Part shown: positions 1 to 6,096 of the stretch, one piece after another
Layout: each line of letters begins with the position of its first letter
How positions within the stretch are numbered: the stretch's first letter is position 1
Source: Bacteroidota bacterium
Lineage (GTDB): Bacteria; Bacteroidota; Bacteroidia; Bacteroidales; FEN-979
DNA length: 10,757 bases
NCBI GenBank assembly: GCA_026391755.1
Contig: JAPLDN010000271.1
Location: forward strand, 1 to 10,757
Reading direction: 5' to 3'
Translations under genes and position numbers: made by a program
The notes under the pieces: generated by a model
Seen by the model: the letters and a program-made list of their open reading frames with translations, nothing else
Database searches by the model: none
What the model was told of the DNA's origin: nothing

Positions 1-471
1 GATATTTCCATATATGATGATGGGATACAGAGAATATTCGGCGGGGATGGCCGGAGTGCTGTTACAGCCTACTACAGGCAATTGCAGCAGATGATCTCAA
101 AGCACAAACCCGATATCATCGGGCACCTGGATAAGGTAAAAATGTATAACCGAGAGCGTTATTTTTCCGAGACCGATCCCTGGTATATCAAGCTGATCGA
201 CGAGACCTTAGATCTTATTTCAGGTTCAGGCACCGTGGTCGAAGTCAATACCCGCGGATTATATAAGAAACGCTCCGAAACCTTTTTCCCGGGACCCGAT
301 ATCCTGAAAAAGATCCTTAAATTGAATATCCCGGTAACGGTAAGTTCCGATGCACATAAGCCGGAAGAGCTGTCGAACCAGTTTGAACAAGCCAGGTCCA
401 CCCTCAAAAACCTAGGTTTCATTACGCAGCATGTGTTAACAGGCAAAGAATGGAAAGAAGATCTCTTATAG
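1..471 (+). CDS. PHP-family histidinol-phosphatase-like protein, 5' end missing
   Basis: The reading frame is open from the first base of the window to a TAG stop, so only about the last 156 residues are present. Seen directly: a Gly-His-Leu-Asp motif at 121-132, a Val-Glu-Val-Asn strand near 240, and a Ser-Ser-Asp-Ala-His motif at 343-357. In the PHP superfamily such His and Asp residues bind the catalytic metal ions at the C-terminal side of the barrel. The segments around them (HLDKVKMYN, then PVTVSSDAHKPEEL) resemble the HisJ/HisK type of histidinol-phosphatase, which converts L-histidinol phosphate to L-histidinol in the cytoplasm. The N-terminal His-x-His metal motif would lie outside the window and cannot be checked. 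The next gene starts inside the last 22 bases, which suggests translational coupling. Another PHP phosphoesterase remains possible because no other histidine gene is visible. Confidence 0.75.
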   Translation, partial: DISIYDDGIQRIFGGDGRSAVTAYYRQLQQMISKHKPDIIGHLDKVKMYNRERYFSETDPWYIKLIDETLDLISGSGTVVEVNTRGLYKKRSETFFPGPDILKKILKLNIPVTVSSDAHKPEELSNQFEQARSTLKNLGFITQHVLTGKEWKEDLL

Positions 472-1652
472 TAATCCTCTCAATCGGGCTCTGTTTTTCT
501 TTACTGGTTTCATGTAAAAAGAAAGACAACAGTGTATCGGGAAGCAGCCTTGGATCCTTCTCATTTACGACTTCGGAACTGGCTATTTTACCTTACCCTA
601 CCAGTGATACTTTGATCTTTAAAAGCACCGAAGGGGATTCTATCGTTTTCAAATACAGCAGCCGGAGTTCGATGATGAAAACATTTTATGAACATCCTGA
701 AAACCCATCAGGATACCAGGGTAATTTTTACACCTGTGAAGTCAATTCCTCCGGCTTTGTTTCAGCAAATTCCGATTATATTTATTTTAACCTGCATTAT
801 TCGGATCCGTTTTTAGGATACGCGGGAACAAAGTATTTCAATATTGGCCTGACAACCAGCAGCAGTGGAAACTGTGGTTTTTCAGCCGAGTTCCGTTTTG
901 AGGCTGACACCCTGATAAGTTATGTGCCCGATCCTGCTTTCAAAACGGGCGGTTACGTTAAAGCTCTTTATAAATCCCTCGCTATTGGCCCCAGGGTATT
1001 TGAAAATGTTTATGAACTTGTCGGCCCGACATTAACTGCTTATTGCCCGGAATTTTTTTCCAGGGTATATTACAGCATCAGCGAGGGCATTGTCGGATTT
1101 GCACTGAATACCGGTAAAATCTGGTTCCTTCTGCCTCGAAAAATAACTCCTCCGGTCAATGCTGTAACTCCCAGGCCGTACTTTCCGGTTTATCCTGCCT
1201 CATACTGGATTTATCAGTCCGGGACCAGCACATCGATAAGCAGGACTGGCAACAGCTATGTCAGTTTCAAGGGAATGACTTTGACAACTCTTGACGGTCT
1301 GCCCATCAATCAATATGAACGGTTTGTCACTTACGGAACGGTTGAAATTGGCTGGATCCCGGTTCTGTCGGAAACTCCAGGTGCGACTTGGGAAATGCCC
1401 CTCGGAAGTCCGGCATCAGATCCTTATACCCAAGTATTCAGGGTCATGCAAAAGACCATTGATGCCAAAATGGATTCAGTTATCATCCTGAGGTATTACA
1501 CATATCATAAAGATCCCCTTTTGACAAACTCACTCTACGTTTGGCAAACCTACAAGAAGAATGTCGGACTGGTATTCGAATGCTGGGTCGACACTGCAAC
1601 CAATGACACGGTTTACAGGAAAAAACTGATCGATTACCGTATTAATCATTAG
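450..1652 (+). CDS. Predicted lipoprotein of unknown function
   Basis: This is a 400-residue protein that I do not recognise as a named family. It begins with a short basic N-terminus, a hydrophobic stretch at about residues 6-20, and the lipobox Leu-Val-Ser-Cys with Cys22 as the predicted lipidated residue. It is therefore probably an inner- or outer-membrane lipoprotein facing the periplasm or the cell surface. Lysines and an aspartate follow the cysteine, and this does not settle which membrane it sits in. The mature part is rich in Ser, Thr, Tyr and other aromatic residues, as in beta-rich secreted proteins. A Tyr-Pro-Ala-Ser-Tyr-Trp-Ile-Tyr segment near residue 250 recalls the start of a beta domain common in Bacteroidota lipoproteins, but this is only a resemblance. 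The ATG overlaps the end of the phosphatase gene by 22 bases in another frame. The DUF6544-like gene follows after 7 bases, so the three are probably one transcript. No catalytic motif was seen. Confidence 0.8.
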   Translation: MERRSLIVILSIGLCFSLLVSCKKKDNSVSGSSLGSFSFTTSELAILPYPTSDTLIFKSTEGDSIVFKYSSRSSMMKTFYEHPENPSGYQGNFYTCEVNSSGFVSANSDYIYFNLHYSDPFLGYAGTKYFNIGLTTSSSGNCGFSAEFRFEADTLISYVPDPAFKTGGYVKALYKSLAIGPRVFENVYELVGPTLTAYCPEFFSRVYYSISEGIVGFALNTGKIWFLLPRKITPPVNAVTPRPYFPVYPASYWIYQSGTSTSISRTGNSYVSFKGMTLTTLDGLPINQYERFVTYGTVEIGWIPVLSETPGATWEMPLGSPASDPYTQVFRVMQKTIDAKMDSVIILRYYTYHKDPLLTNSLYVWQTYKKNVGLVFECWVDTATNDTVYRKKLIDYRINH

Positions 1653-1659
1653 CCGTCAC

Positions 1660-2439
1660 ATGAGCTTAAAAAAACAATTTGCATTTGAAGTGCAGGATGC
1701 ACTGAAAACAGGGGAAAAGCCTGGTATTCTGTCAGAAAAAGACATTTTCCATCTGCCTTCAATTGTTCAGAAATATTTAAATTATACCGGGTGCACGGGA
1801 AAGGAAAAGGTGAAGAATGTGCATGTTGTTTTTGAAGGCGAAATGAAACTGGATGAAAAGCACGAATGGCTAGGCATTCATTCGGAACAGTATAATTTTC
1901 ATGAAAATCCTTCTCGTTTTTTCTTTATTACCACCCATATGAAAGGCATGCCGGTCACAGGCCTTCATGTATATAAATCGGCCAGGGCAACTATGGTCAT
2001 CAAACTTGCCGGTATGATCACGGTTGCCGATGCCAGCGGACCAAAGATGGACCAGGGTGAAACTGTCACCATATTAAACGATATGTGCTTTATGGCGCCT
2101 GCATCGCTGATAAGCCCTGCAATTGCATGGGAAGTTATAGACGACCTCACTGTCAATGCCACCCTTACGAATGCAGGGATAAAGGTTTCCGCAAAATTGT
2201 TTTTCAACGCAGAAGGCCAGCTGATCAATTTTATTTCCAATGACCGCTTCCTGTCGAAGGACGGGAAAAGCTATGAAAGCCTGCCATGGTCAACGCCGAT
2301 TAGCGATTACAGGGAAATCAACGGCCGTTTAATTCCCACATATGGTGAAGCCATCTGGCATTATCCCGACCGGGAGTATTGCTACGGAAGGTTCAGGGTA
2401 AAGGAGTTAAGGTACAATGTAAAAGAGATGAACCCCTGA
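1660..2439 (+). CDS. DUF6544-like protein of unknown function
   Basis: This is a 259-residue protein without a signal peptide or membrane segment, so it is probably cytoplasmic. Several segments match my recollection of the DUF6544 (or related DUF6920) family. These are a Leu-Pro-x-x-Val-x-Lys-Tyr-Leu motif at residues 32-40, a central Val-Ala-Asp-Ala-x-Gly-Pro-x-x-Asp-Gln-Gly-Glu block at about 122-134, and a C-terminal stretch at 210-236 containing Asp-Tyr-Arg-Glu and Ile-Pro-Thr-x-Gly-Glu. The family has no known function. The conserved acidic and tyrosine residues could line a ligand pocket, but that is inference. The ATG was chosen because it lies 7 bases after the lipoprotein stop and the conserved region begins soon after it. 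The gene ends 42 bases before the stop of the convergent polyferredoxin gene. A profile search would settle which DUF it belongs to. Confidence 0.75.
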   Translation: MSLKKQFAFEVQDALKTGEKPGILSEKDIFHLPSIVQKYLNYTGCTGKEKVKNVHVVFEGEMKLDEKHEWLGIHSEQYNFHENPSRFFFITTHMKGMPVTGLHVYKSARATMVIKLAGMITVADASGPKMDQGETVTILNDMCFMAPASLISPAIAWEVIDDLTVNATLTNAGIKVSAKLFFNAEGQLINFISNDRFLSKDGKSYESLPWSTPISDYREINGRLIPTYGEAIWHYPDREYCYGRFRVKELRYNVKEMNP

Positions 2440-2466
2440 GGGGTGACAGGCAGAAAGTGCGAAATC

Positions 2467-2501
2467 ATCCGACATCAGATATCAGATGTCAGATATCGGA
2501 T
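2467..2501 (-). repeat. Five 7-base tandem repeats spanning the polyferredoxin stop codon
   Basis: Read on the minus strand, five consecutive heptamers follow the consensus ATCTGAT, with one to three mismatches in the outer copies. The array covers the last five codons of the polyferredoxin gene and its TGA stop (2482-2484), and ends inside the 42-base gap to the DUF6544-like gene. The same 35 bases also form an imperfect inverted repeat with six perfect outer pairs (2467-2472 with 2496-2501), so the RNA could fold into a hairpin between the two convergent genes. The periodicity is directly visible; any terminator role is inference, because no strong U-tract follows in the minus direction. 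Confidence 0.7.
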
Positions 2502-4026
2502 TTAATTTTCTCTGATAGGAGTTCGCTTCAACATATATCGCTTTATCGGGCTTTACCGGGCAAACAAATTCGCAGGCGCCGCATCCATTGCAAAGCATTT
2601 CTTCGATTTTTGGGATTTTCAGGTCTCCCAGGTAGGCTCGCATTTCAATGGCTTTAGTGGGGCAGTGGTCCGAACATTTTGCACAGGTTTTATGTTCCGA
2701 AACAACCAAACACTGGTTCTTCTCAAAAACCGCCCGTCCGATCTGTGTCTTTTGCTTTTCTTTAAGTTCCAATGGCTGAATCGCCCCGGAGGGGCAAACC
2801 TCCAGGCAACGTATACAGTCATAGCGGCAAAAAGCCCTTGTAAAATCCAGTTTCGGCTGGAAAACTCCGGATATGCCGTACTCAAAGAAAGTTGGCTGGA
2901 GGACGTGGGTCGGGCAGGAAGAAACACATAACTGGCAGGCAGTGCAGTGGGAAGTGAAATGCTTAAGGCTGATACTTCCCGGAGGCATTACCGGCATTGG
3001 ATCAGGAAAGGTTTCCAAAGGTGAATGGAATCGGTATGGAATAATCAGTGTGGTAAGTGCGGCAGCCCCGCCGGCCGATTTACACAGGAAACTGCGACGT
3101 GAGGCGTCGGCCGGCGGGGCTGCCTTGTACTCCCTGCGAGCTTTGTGAAGCTTGCCCTTGAACCCTAAGTAACGGTATTTCACAGCATGTTCACTGCAGG
3201 AATCCAGGCAATTCATGCATGCCGTACATCGGTCAAAATCGACCCGGTGTGATAGGTGATCAATACAGGAGCTCTTGCATATCCCCTCGCATGTACCGCA
3301 TTCTTTGCAACGATTGCTGTTGATCGAGATCCTGAAAACCGAGATCCCTGAAAGGAACCCAAGCAGCATCCCGGCAGGACAAACCATGTTGCAATACCTG
3401 CGGCCACTGAAGAATCCTGCAAGCCCGAAGATCATGATGCAAGCCAGTGCCATCAGCGCCGAACCGCGAAATAAAGCAAAGATCTTCCCTCCAATCGAAA
3501 ACGGATCGAACAGGTTGATCAATAAAATGTTGTGAAAAAAGAAGGTGAAGATGATGAGCAGCAGGAGATAAAATGAAATAGCGTTGAGGGGGTGAAGGTA
3601 AGAGTAGGATAATGGATATGAGATGTGAAATGTCGGTTTGCTTTTTCCCGGAATATCCGCTAAGGGATCCTTTGCGCCGAATTCGCTTCCTGCATTACGG
3701 TTTGGCTTTCCGGTATCTGTCTTCATCACAGATTTCAAATCCCGCATACGATATCCCGCATCCAGAATTGTTCCCAGCGGACAAACAAAGGAGCAGTAAA
3801 TCCTTCCGAAAAATAAGGTGATCAGCAATACAACAATGAACCCGGCAGAGCCTATAGCCAGGGCCGTCGAGGCCTTTAAAAACGAAGGAACGAACTGCAG
3901 CCAGGTAACCCAGCGAAAAACTGATAAAGGAAGAGCGGAAACCAGTCCTGTAAAAAGCAGGATCGTCGACAGCAGGAATAGCATGGCGAAAAAGTACCTG
4001 AGCGGTTTCAGTATGACAGACTGCAT
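2482..4026 (-). CDS. NapH-NapG-like membrane polyferredoxin with internal Tat motif
   Basis: From the ATG at 4026 the protein has 514 residues. The N-terminal half resembles NapH/MauN quinol-side iron-sulfur proteins. It has hydrophobic segments at about 10-30, 55-74, 150-170 and 188-207. Two Cys-x3-Cys-Pro motifs (78-83, 212-217) follow membrane segments, and two cysteine clusters lie at 240-254 and 267-277. A twin-arginine motif, Ser-Arg-Arg-Ser-Phe-Leu (309-314), comes next with a short hydrophobic stretch. The C-terminal half resembles NapG/MauM and has four cysteine clusters, at 361-371, 400-411, 439-455 and 479-489. It probably carries electrons between quinols and an extracytoplasmic enzyme, and no partner is visible here. 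The frame stays open upstream to 4176, but those starts would run into dnaG and add residues before the first membrane segment, so 4026 is preferred. Three heptamer tracts and one inverted repeat lie within the gene. The exact donor and acceptor are unknown. Confidence 0.85.
   Translation of the reverse strand: MQSVILKPLRYFFAMLFLLSTILLFTGLVSALPLSVFRWVTWLQFVPSFLKASTALAIGSAGFIVVLLITLFFGRIYCSFVCPLGTILDAGYRMRDLKSVMKTDTGKPNRNAGSEFGAKDPLADIPGKSKPTFHISYPLSYSYLHPLNAISFYLLLLIIFTFFFHNILLINLFDPFSIGGKIFALFRGSALMALACIMIFGLAGFFSGRRYCNMVCPAGMLLGFLSGISVFRISINSNRCKECGTCEGICKSSCIDHLSHRVDFDRCTACMNCLDSCSEHAVKYRYLGFKGKLHKARREYKAAPPADASRRSFLCKSAGGAAALTTLIIPYRFHSPLETFPDPMPVMPPGSISLKHFTSHCTACQLCVSSCPTHVLQPTFFEYGISGVFQPKLDFTRAFCRYDCIRCLEVCPSGAIQPLELKEKQKTQIGRAVFEKNQCLVVSEHKTCAKCSDHCPTKAIEMRAYLGDLKIPKIEEMLCNGCGACEFVCPVKPDKAIYVEANSYQRKLNPISDI
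3061..3124. repeat. Perfect 18-base inverted repeat inside the polyferredoxin gene
   Basis: The left arm (3061-3078) and right arm (3107-3124) are exact reverse complements over 18 bases, separated by a 28-base spacer. The arms are almost wholly G and C, far richer than their surroundings. On the coding strand they encode Ala/Pro-rich residues 302-307 and Ser-Ala-Gly-Gly-Ala-Ala at 317-322. The spacer encodes the twin-arginine motif between them. The mRNA should form a very stable stem-loop in the middle of the coding region. It could slow the ribosome between the membrane domain and the exported ferredoxin domain, or be a small palindromic insertion that has kept the frame; both are inference. 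Confidence 0.85.
3606..3633 (-). repeat. Four degenerate 7-base repeats within the polyferredoxin gene
   Basis: Four consecutive heptamers with AT at the third and fourth positions are visible on the minus strand (approximate consensus WYATCYN). They encode the Phe-His-Ile-Ser-Tyr-Pro-Leu-Ser-Tyr part of the linker just before the third membrane segment. The unit length matches the arrays at 2467-2501 and 3722-3770. The copies are diverged, so this is a weaker case than the array at the stop codon. Confidence 0.45.
3722..3770 (-). repeat. Seven degenerate 7-base repeats within the polyferredoxin gene
   Basis: On the minus strand, seven consecutive heptamers keep AT at the third and fourth positions, and the central copies approach GGATNYG. 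They encode the segment just after the first Cys-x3-Cys-Pro motif, at about residues 87-101 (including Gly-Tyr-Arg-Met-Arg-Asp). This is the start of a long hydrophilic loop between the second and third membrane segments. The periodicity can be seen by eye, but its statistical strength was not computed. Confidence 0.45.
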
Positions 4027-4105
4027 CCGTGCGAATGATTTGTGTATAAAATTACTGATTTTCTGCTCCGGATTTAGTACTTTCGCTATACACTTGAACC
4101 CTCTT
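4027..4105. promoter_or_regulatory. Divergent intergenic region expected to hold two promoters
   Basis: These 79 bases separate the starts of the leftward polyferredoxin gene and rightward dnaG, so promoters for both should lie here or in the adjoining coding ends. A TACTTTCG at 4078-4085 is one base from the Bacteroidota -7 element TAnnTTTG in the dnaG direction. On the other strand TAATTTTA (4046-4053) is also one base off. Neither has a convincing TTTG -33 element at the normal spacing. The assignment rests on gene layout more than on motifs. No Shine-Dalgarno sequence was seen for either gene. Confidence 0.35.
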
Positions 4106-6058
4106 ATGATCAGCCGCGAAACCATTGATAATATTATCTCAGCCGTTAGGATTGAAGAGGTTGTCGGTGATTTCATCAGCCTGAGGCGCAGGGGGGTGAA
4201 CCTTATCGGTCTCTGCCCTTTTCACAATGAGAAAACCCCCTCCTTTACAGTTTCAGCAGCAAAAGGGATTTATAAGTGTTTCGGCTGCGGAAAAGCAGGA
4301 AATGGCATTGGTTTTATCATGGAACATGAGCACCTGACCTATCCCGAAGCGTTGAGGTACCTGGCGAAAAAATACCAGATCGAGATCGAAGAAGAGGAAC
4401 AAACCCCCGAACAGCTCCAGGAGATCAGTGAAAAGGAAAGCCTGTTCAACCTTAACGAGTTTGCCAGAAAATATTTTTCTTCGGTCCTTTTTAATACAGA
4501 AGAAGGCAAAGCTGTCGGGCTGGCTTATTTCAGGGAGAGGGATATCAGGGAAGATATTATACAGAAATTCCAGCTGGGCTTCAGTCCCGATAAATGGAAC
4601 GCATTTGCAGAACATGCCATCCAGGAAGGGTATAAAAAGGAAATGCTCCTGAAAACAGGGCTGGTTACAGAGAAGGACGGTAAACTGTACGACCGCTTCC
4701 ATTCCCGGGTGATCTTTCCCATACATTCGGCTTCAGGGCGTACCTTAGGCTTTGGAGGCCGTATACTTTCATCCGAAAAGACCCACGCGAAATATGTCAA
4801 TTCGCCTGAATCGGACATCTACAATAAAAGCAAAACGCTTTATGGTATTTATTTTGCGCGGACTGCTATTGCCCAGAAAGACAACTGTTACCTCGTTGAA
4901 GGCTATACCGATGTGATCTCCCTTCACCAGGCGGGAATTGAAAATGTTGTCGCATCATCCGGAACCTCCCTCACTACCGATCAGGTGAGAATGATACAGA
5001 GATATACCTCGAATATCACGATATTATACGATGGCGACCCCGCGGGTATCAAGGCTTCCTTCCGGGGCATTGATATGGTTCTCGAACAGGGGATGAATGT
5101 GAGGATAGTGCTGTTCCCCGATAACGAGGATCCGGATTCGTACGCCCGCAAACATCACCCGGCAGAAACTGAAAAATTCATTTCAGGTAACGCCCTTAAC
5201 TTCATCAGCTTTAAGACCAGGCTGCTGCTGGAGGAAACAAAAAACGACCCGATCAAAAAAGCAGGGCTGATAAAAGACATTGTCGCTTCGATTTCCCTGA
5301 TTCCTGATGCCATTACACGTACTCTTTTCATCAGGGAATGTGCCGATATGATGACGGTTCCCGAACAGGTCCTGGTCAATGAGCTCAATAAGATCAGGAG
5401 GAACAGGCTAAACAAGGAACTCCAAACACAGGGGAGAGATTATGATATTCAGGGACCGGCATTCATTGCACCACCCCAGCCTTTGACCGAAGCTGACGCC
5501 TCCTCGGCCGAAAGCCAGGAAAAAGAGATCATGCGGTTACTCCTGCTTTACGGAACTGATGTAGTGAAGATCGATCAGACCGATGAGAATAACGACAAGG
5601 TGAAAGTTCCGGTAATGGTTGCTGATTATATGGTCCATGACATCTGCAGGGATGAACTTGAATTTGAGAACAAGGTATATGCGGCGATCTTTGAGGAATA
5701 CAGGACCGGCCTGGATTCCGACCAGGTTCCAGAGAGATCGTATTTCCTCGGTCACGAGGAGAAGGAAATCGCCTATGCCGCAGTCGATCTGATATTCACA
5801 CCTTACGAGCTCAGCCAGAACTGGTTGAAACATAATGTCATGATCGATATTGAAGAAGAGAAGCTTCTGGTTCGCCTCGATTATTCACTTCTTTCATTCA
5901 AAGCCAGGAAAATAGACCTTATCATCACCGACCTGCAAAAGAAACTCCATGGTAACGATTCGGCCGAAGATGTGACAATCATCCAGACCAGGTTCAGGGA
6001 CCTCAAGGCCAAGAGCATACAGATTCATAAGAAGCTGAACAGGATAGTGATACGGTGA
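4106..6058 (+). CDS. dnaG: DNA primase DnaG
   Basis: This 650-residue protein makes the RNA primers for Okazaki fragments at the replication fork, acting with the DnaB helicase in the cytoplasm. The N-terminal CHC2 zinc-binding domain is seen as Cys37, His40, Cys58 and Cys61. The catalytic core includes a basic Arg-Phe-His-Ser-Arg-Val-Ile-Phe-Pro-Ile segment near 197-206. It also has a Toprim fold with the acidic Glu-Gly-Tyr-Thr-Asp (Glu265) and Asp-Gly-Asp-Pro-Ala-Gly (Asp309, Asp311) motifs, which bind the metal ions. The last 200 or so residues are helical and charged and should bind DnaB. The length is normal for Bacteroidota. The frame is open for 96 more codons upstream, but those overlap the divergent polyferredoxin gene. 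The start at Met-Ile-Ser-Arg-Glu-Thr-Ile-Asp matches the usual primase N-terminus. The usual rpsU/rpoD neighbours are absent. All key residues are intact. Confidence 0.97.
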   Translation: MISRETIDNIISAVRIEEVVGDFISLRRRGVNLIGLCPFHNEKTPSFTVSAAKGIYKCFGCGKAGNGIGFIMEHEHLTYPEALRYLAKKYQIEIEEEEQTPEQLQEISEKESLFNLNEFARKYFSSVLFNTEEGKAVGLAYFRERDIREDIIQKFQLGFSPDKWNAFAEHAIQEGYKKEMLLKTGLVTEKDGKLYDRFHSRVIFPIHSASGRTLGFGGRILSSEKTHAKYVNSPESDIYNKSKTLYGIYFARTAIAQKDNCYLVEGYTDVISLHQAGIENVVASSGTSLTTDQVRMIQRYTSNITILYDGDPAGIKASFRGIDMVLEQGMNVRIVLFPDNEDPDSYARKHHPAETEKFISGNALNFISFKTRLLLEETKNDPIKKAGLIKDIVASISLIPDAITRTLFIRECADMMTVPEQVLVNELNKIRRNRLNKELQTQGRDYDIQGPAFIAPPQPLTEADASSAESQEKEIMRLLLLYGTDVVKIDQTDENNDKVKVPVMVADYMVHDICRDELEFENKVYAAIFEEYRTGLDSDQVPERSYFLGHEEKEIAYAAVDLIFTPYELSQNWLKHNVMIDIEEEKLLVRLDYSLLSFKARKIDLIITDLQKKLHGNDSAEDVTIIQTRFRDLKAKSIQIHKKLNRIVIR

Positions 6059-6063
6059 AAATT

Positions 6064-6096
6064 GTGATTTTCGCGAAATTACTTTACTAAAATCAC
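6064..6096. terminator. Possible weak bidirectional hairpin between convergent genes
   Basis: An exact 8-base inverted repeat, GTGATTTT (6064-6071) and AAAATCAC (6089-6096), surrounds a 17-base loop. It lies just after the dnaG stop and covers the last codons of the convergent DUF3857 gene. The stem is A/T-rich, the loop is long and there is no good T-tract on either side, so termination activity is doubtful. It is listed because the 20-base gap between the two stops contains no better candidate. Confidence 0.25.

Noticed and set aside
3061..3124. Inverted repeat as an invertible phase-variation switch
   Set aside because: The 28-base spacer is shorter than in typical invertons, holds no promoter, and no recombinase gene is nearby; flipping it would destroy the export motif.
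3818..4105. Open in-frame extension of dnaG by 96 codons upstream
   Set aside because: It lies opposite the polyferredoxin coding region, encodes nothing like a primase, and the canonical N-terminus begins at 4106.
4027..4176. Upstream starts for the polyferredoxin gene (at 4176 or 4125)
   Set aside because: They would overlap the first codons of dnaG head-to-head and add residues unrelated to NapH before the first membrane segment.
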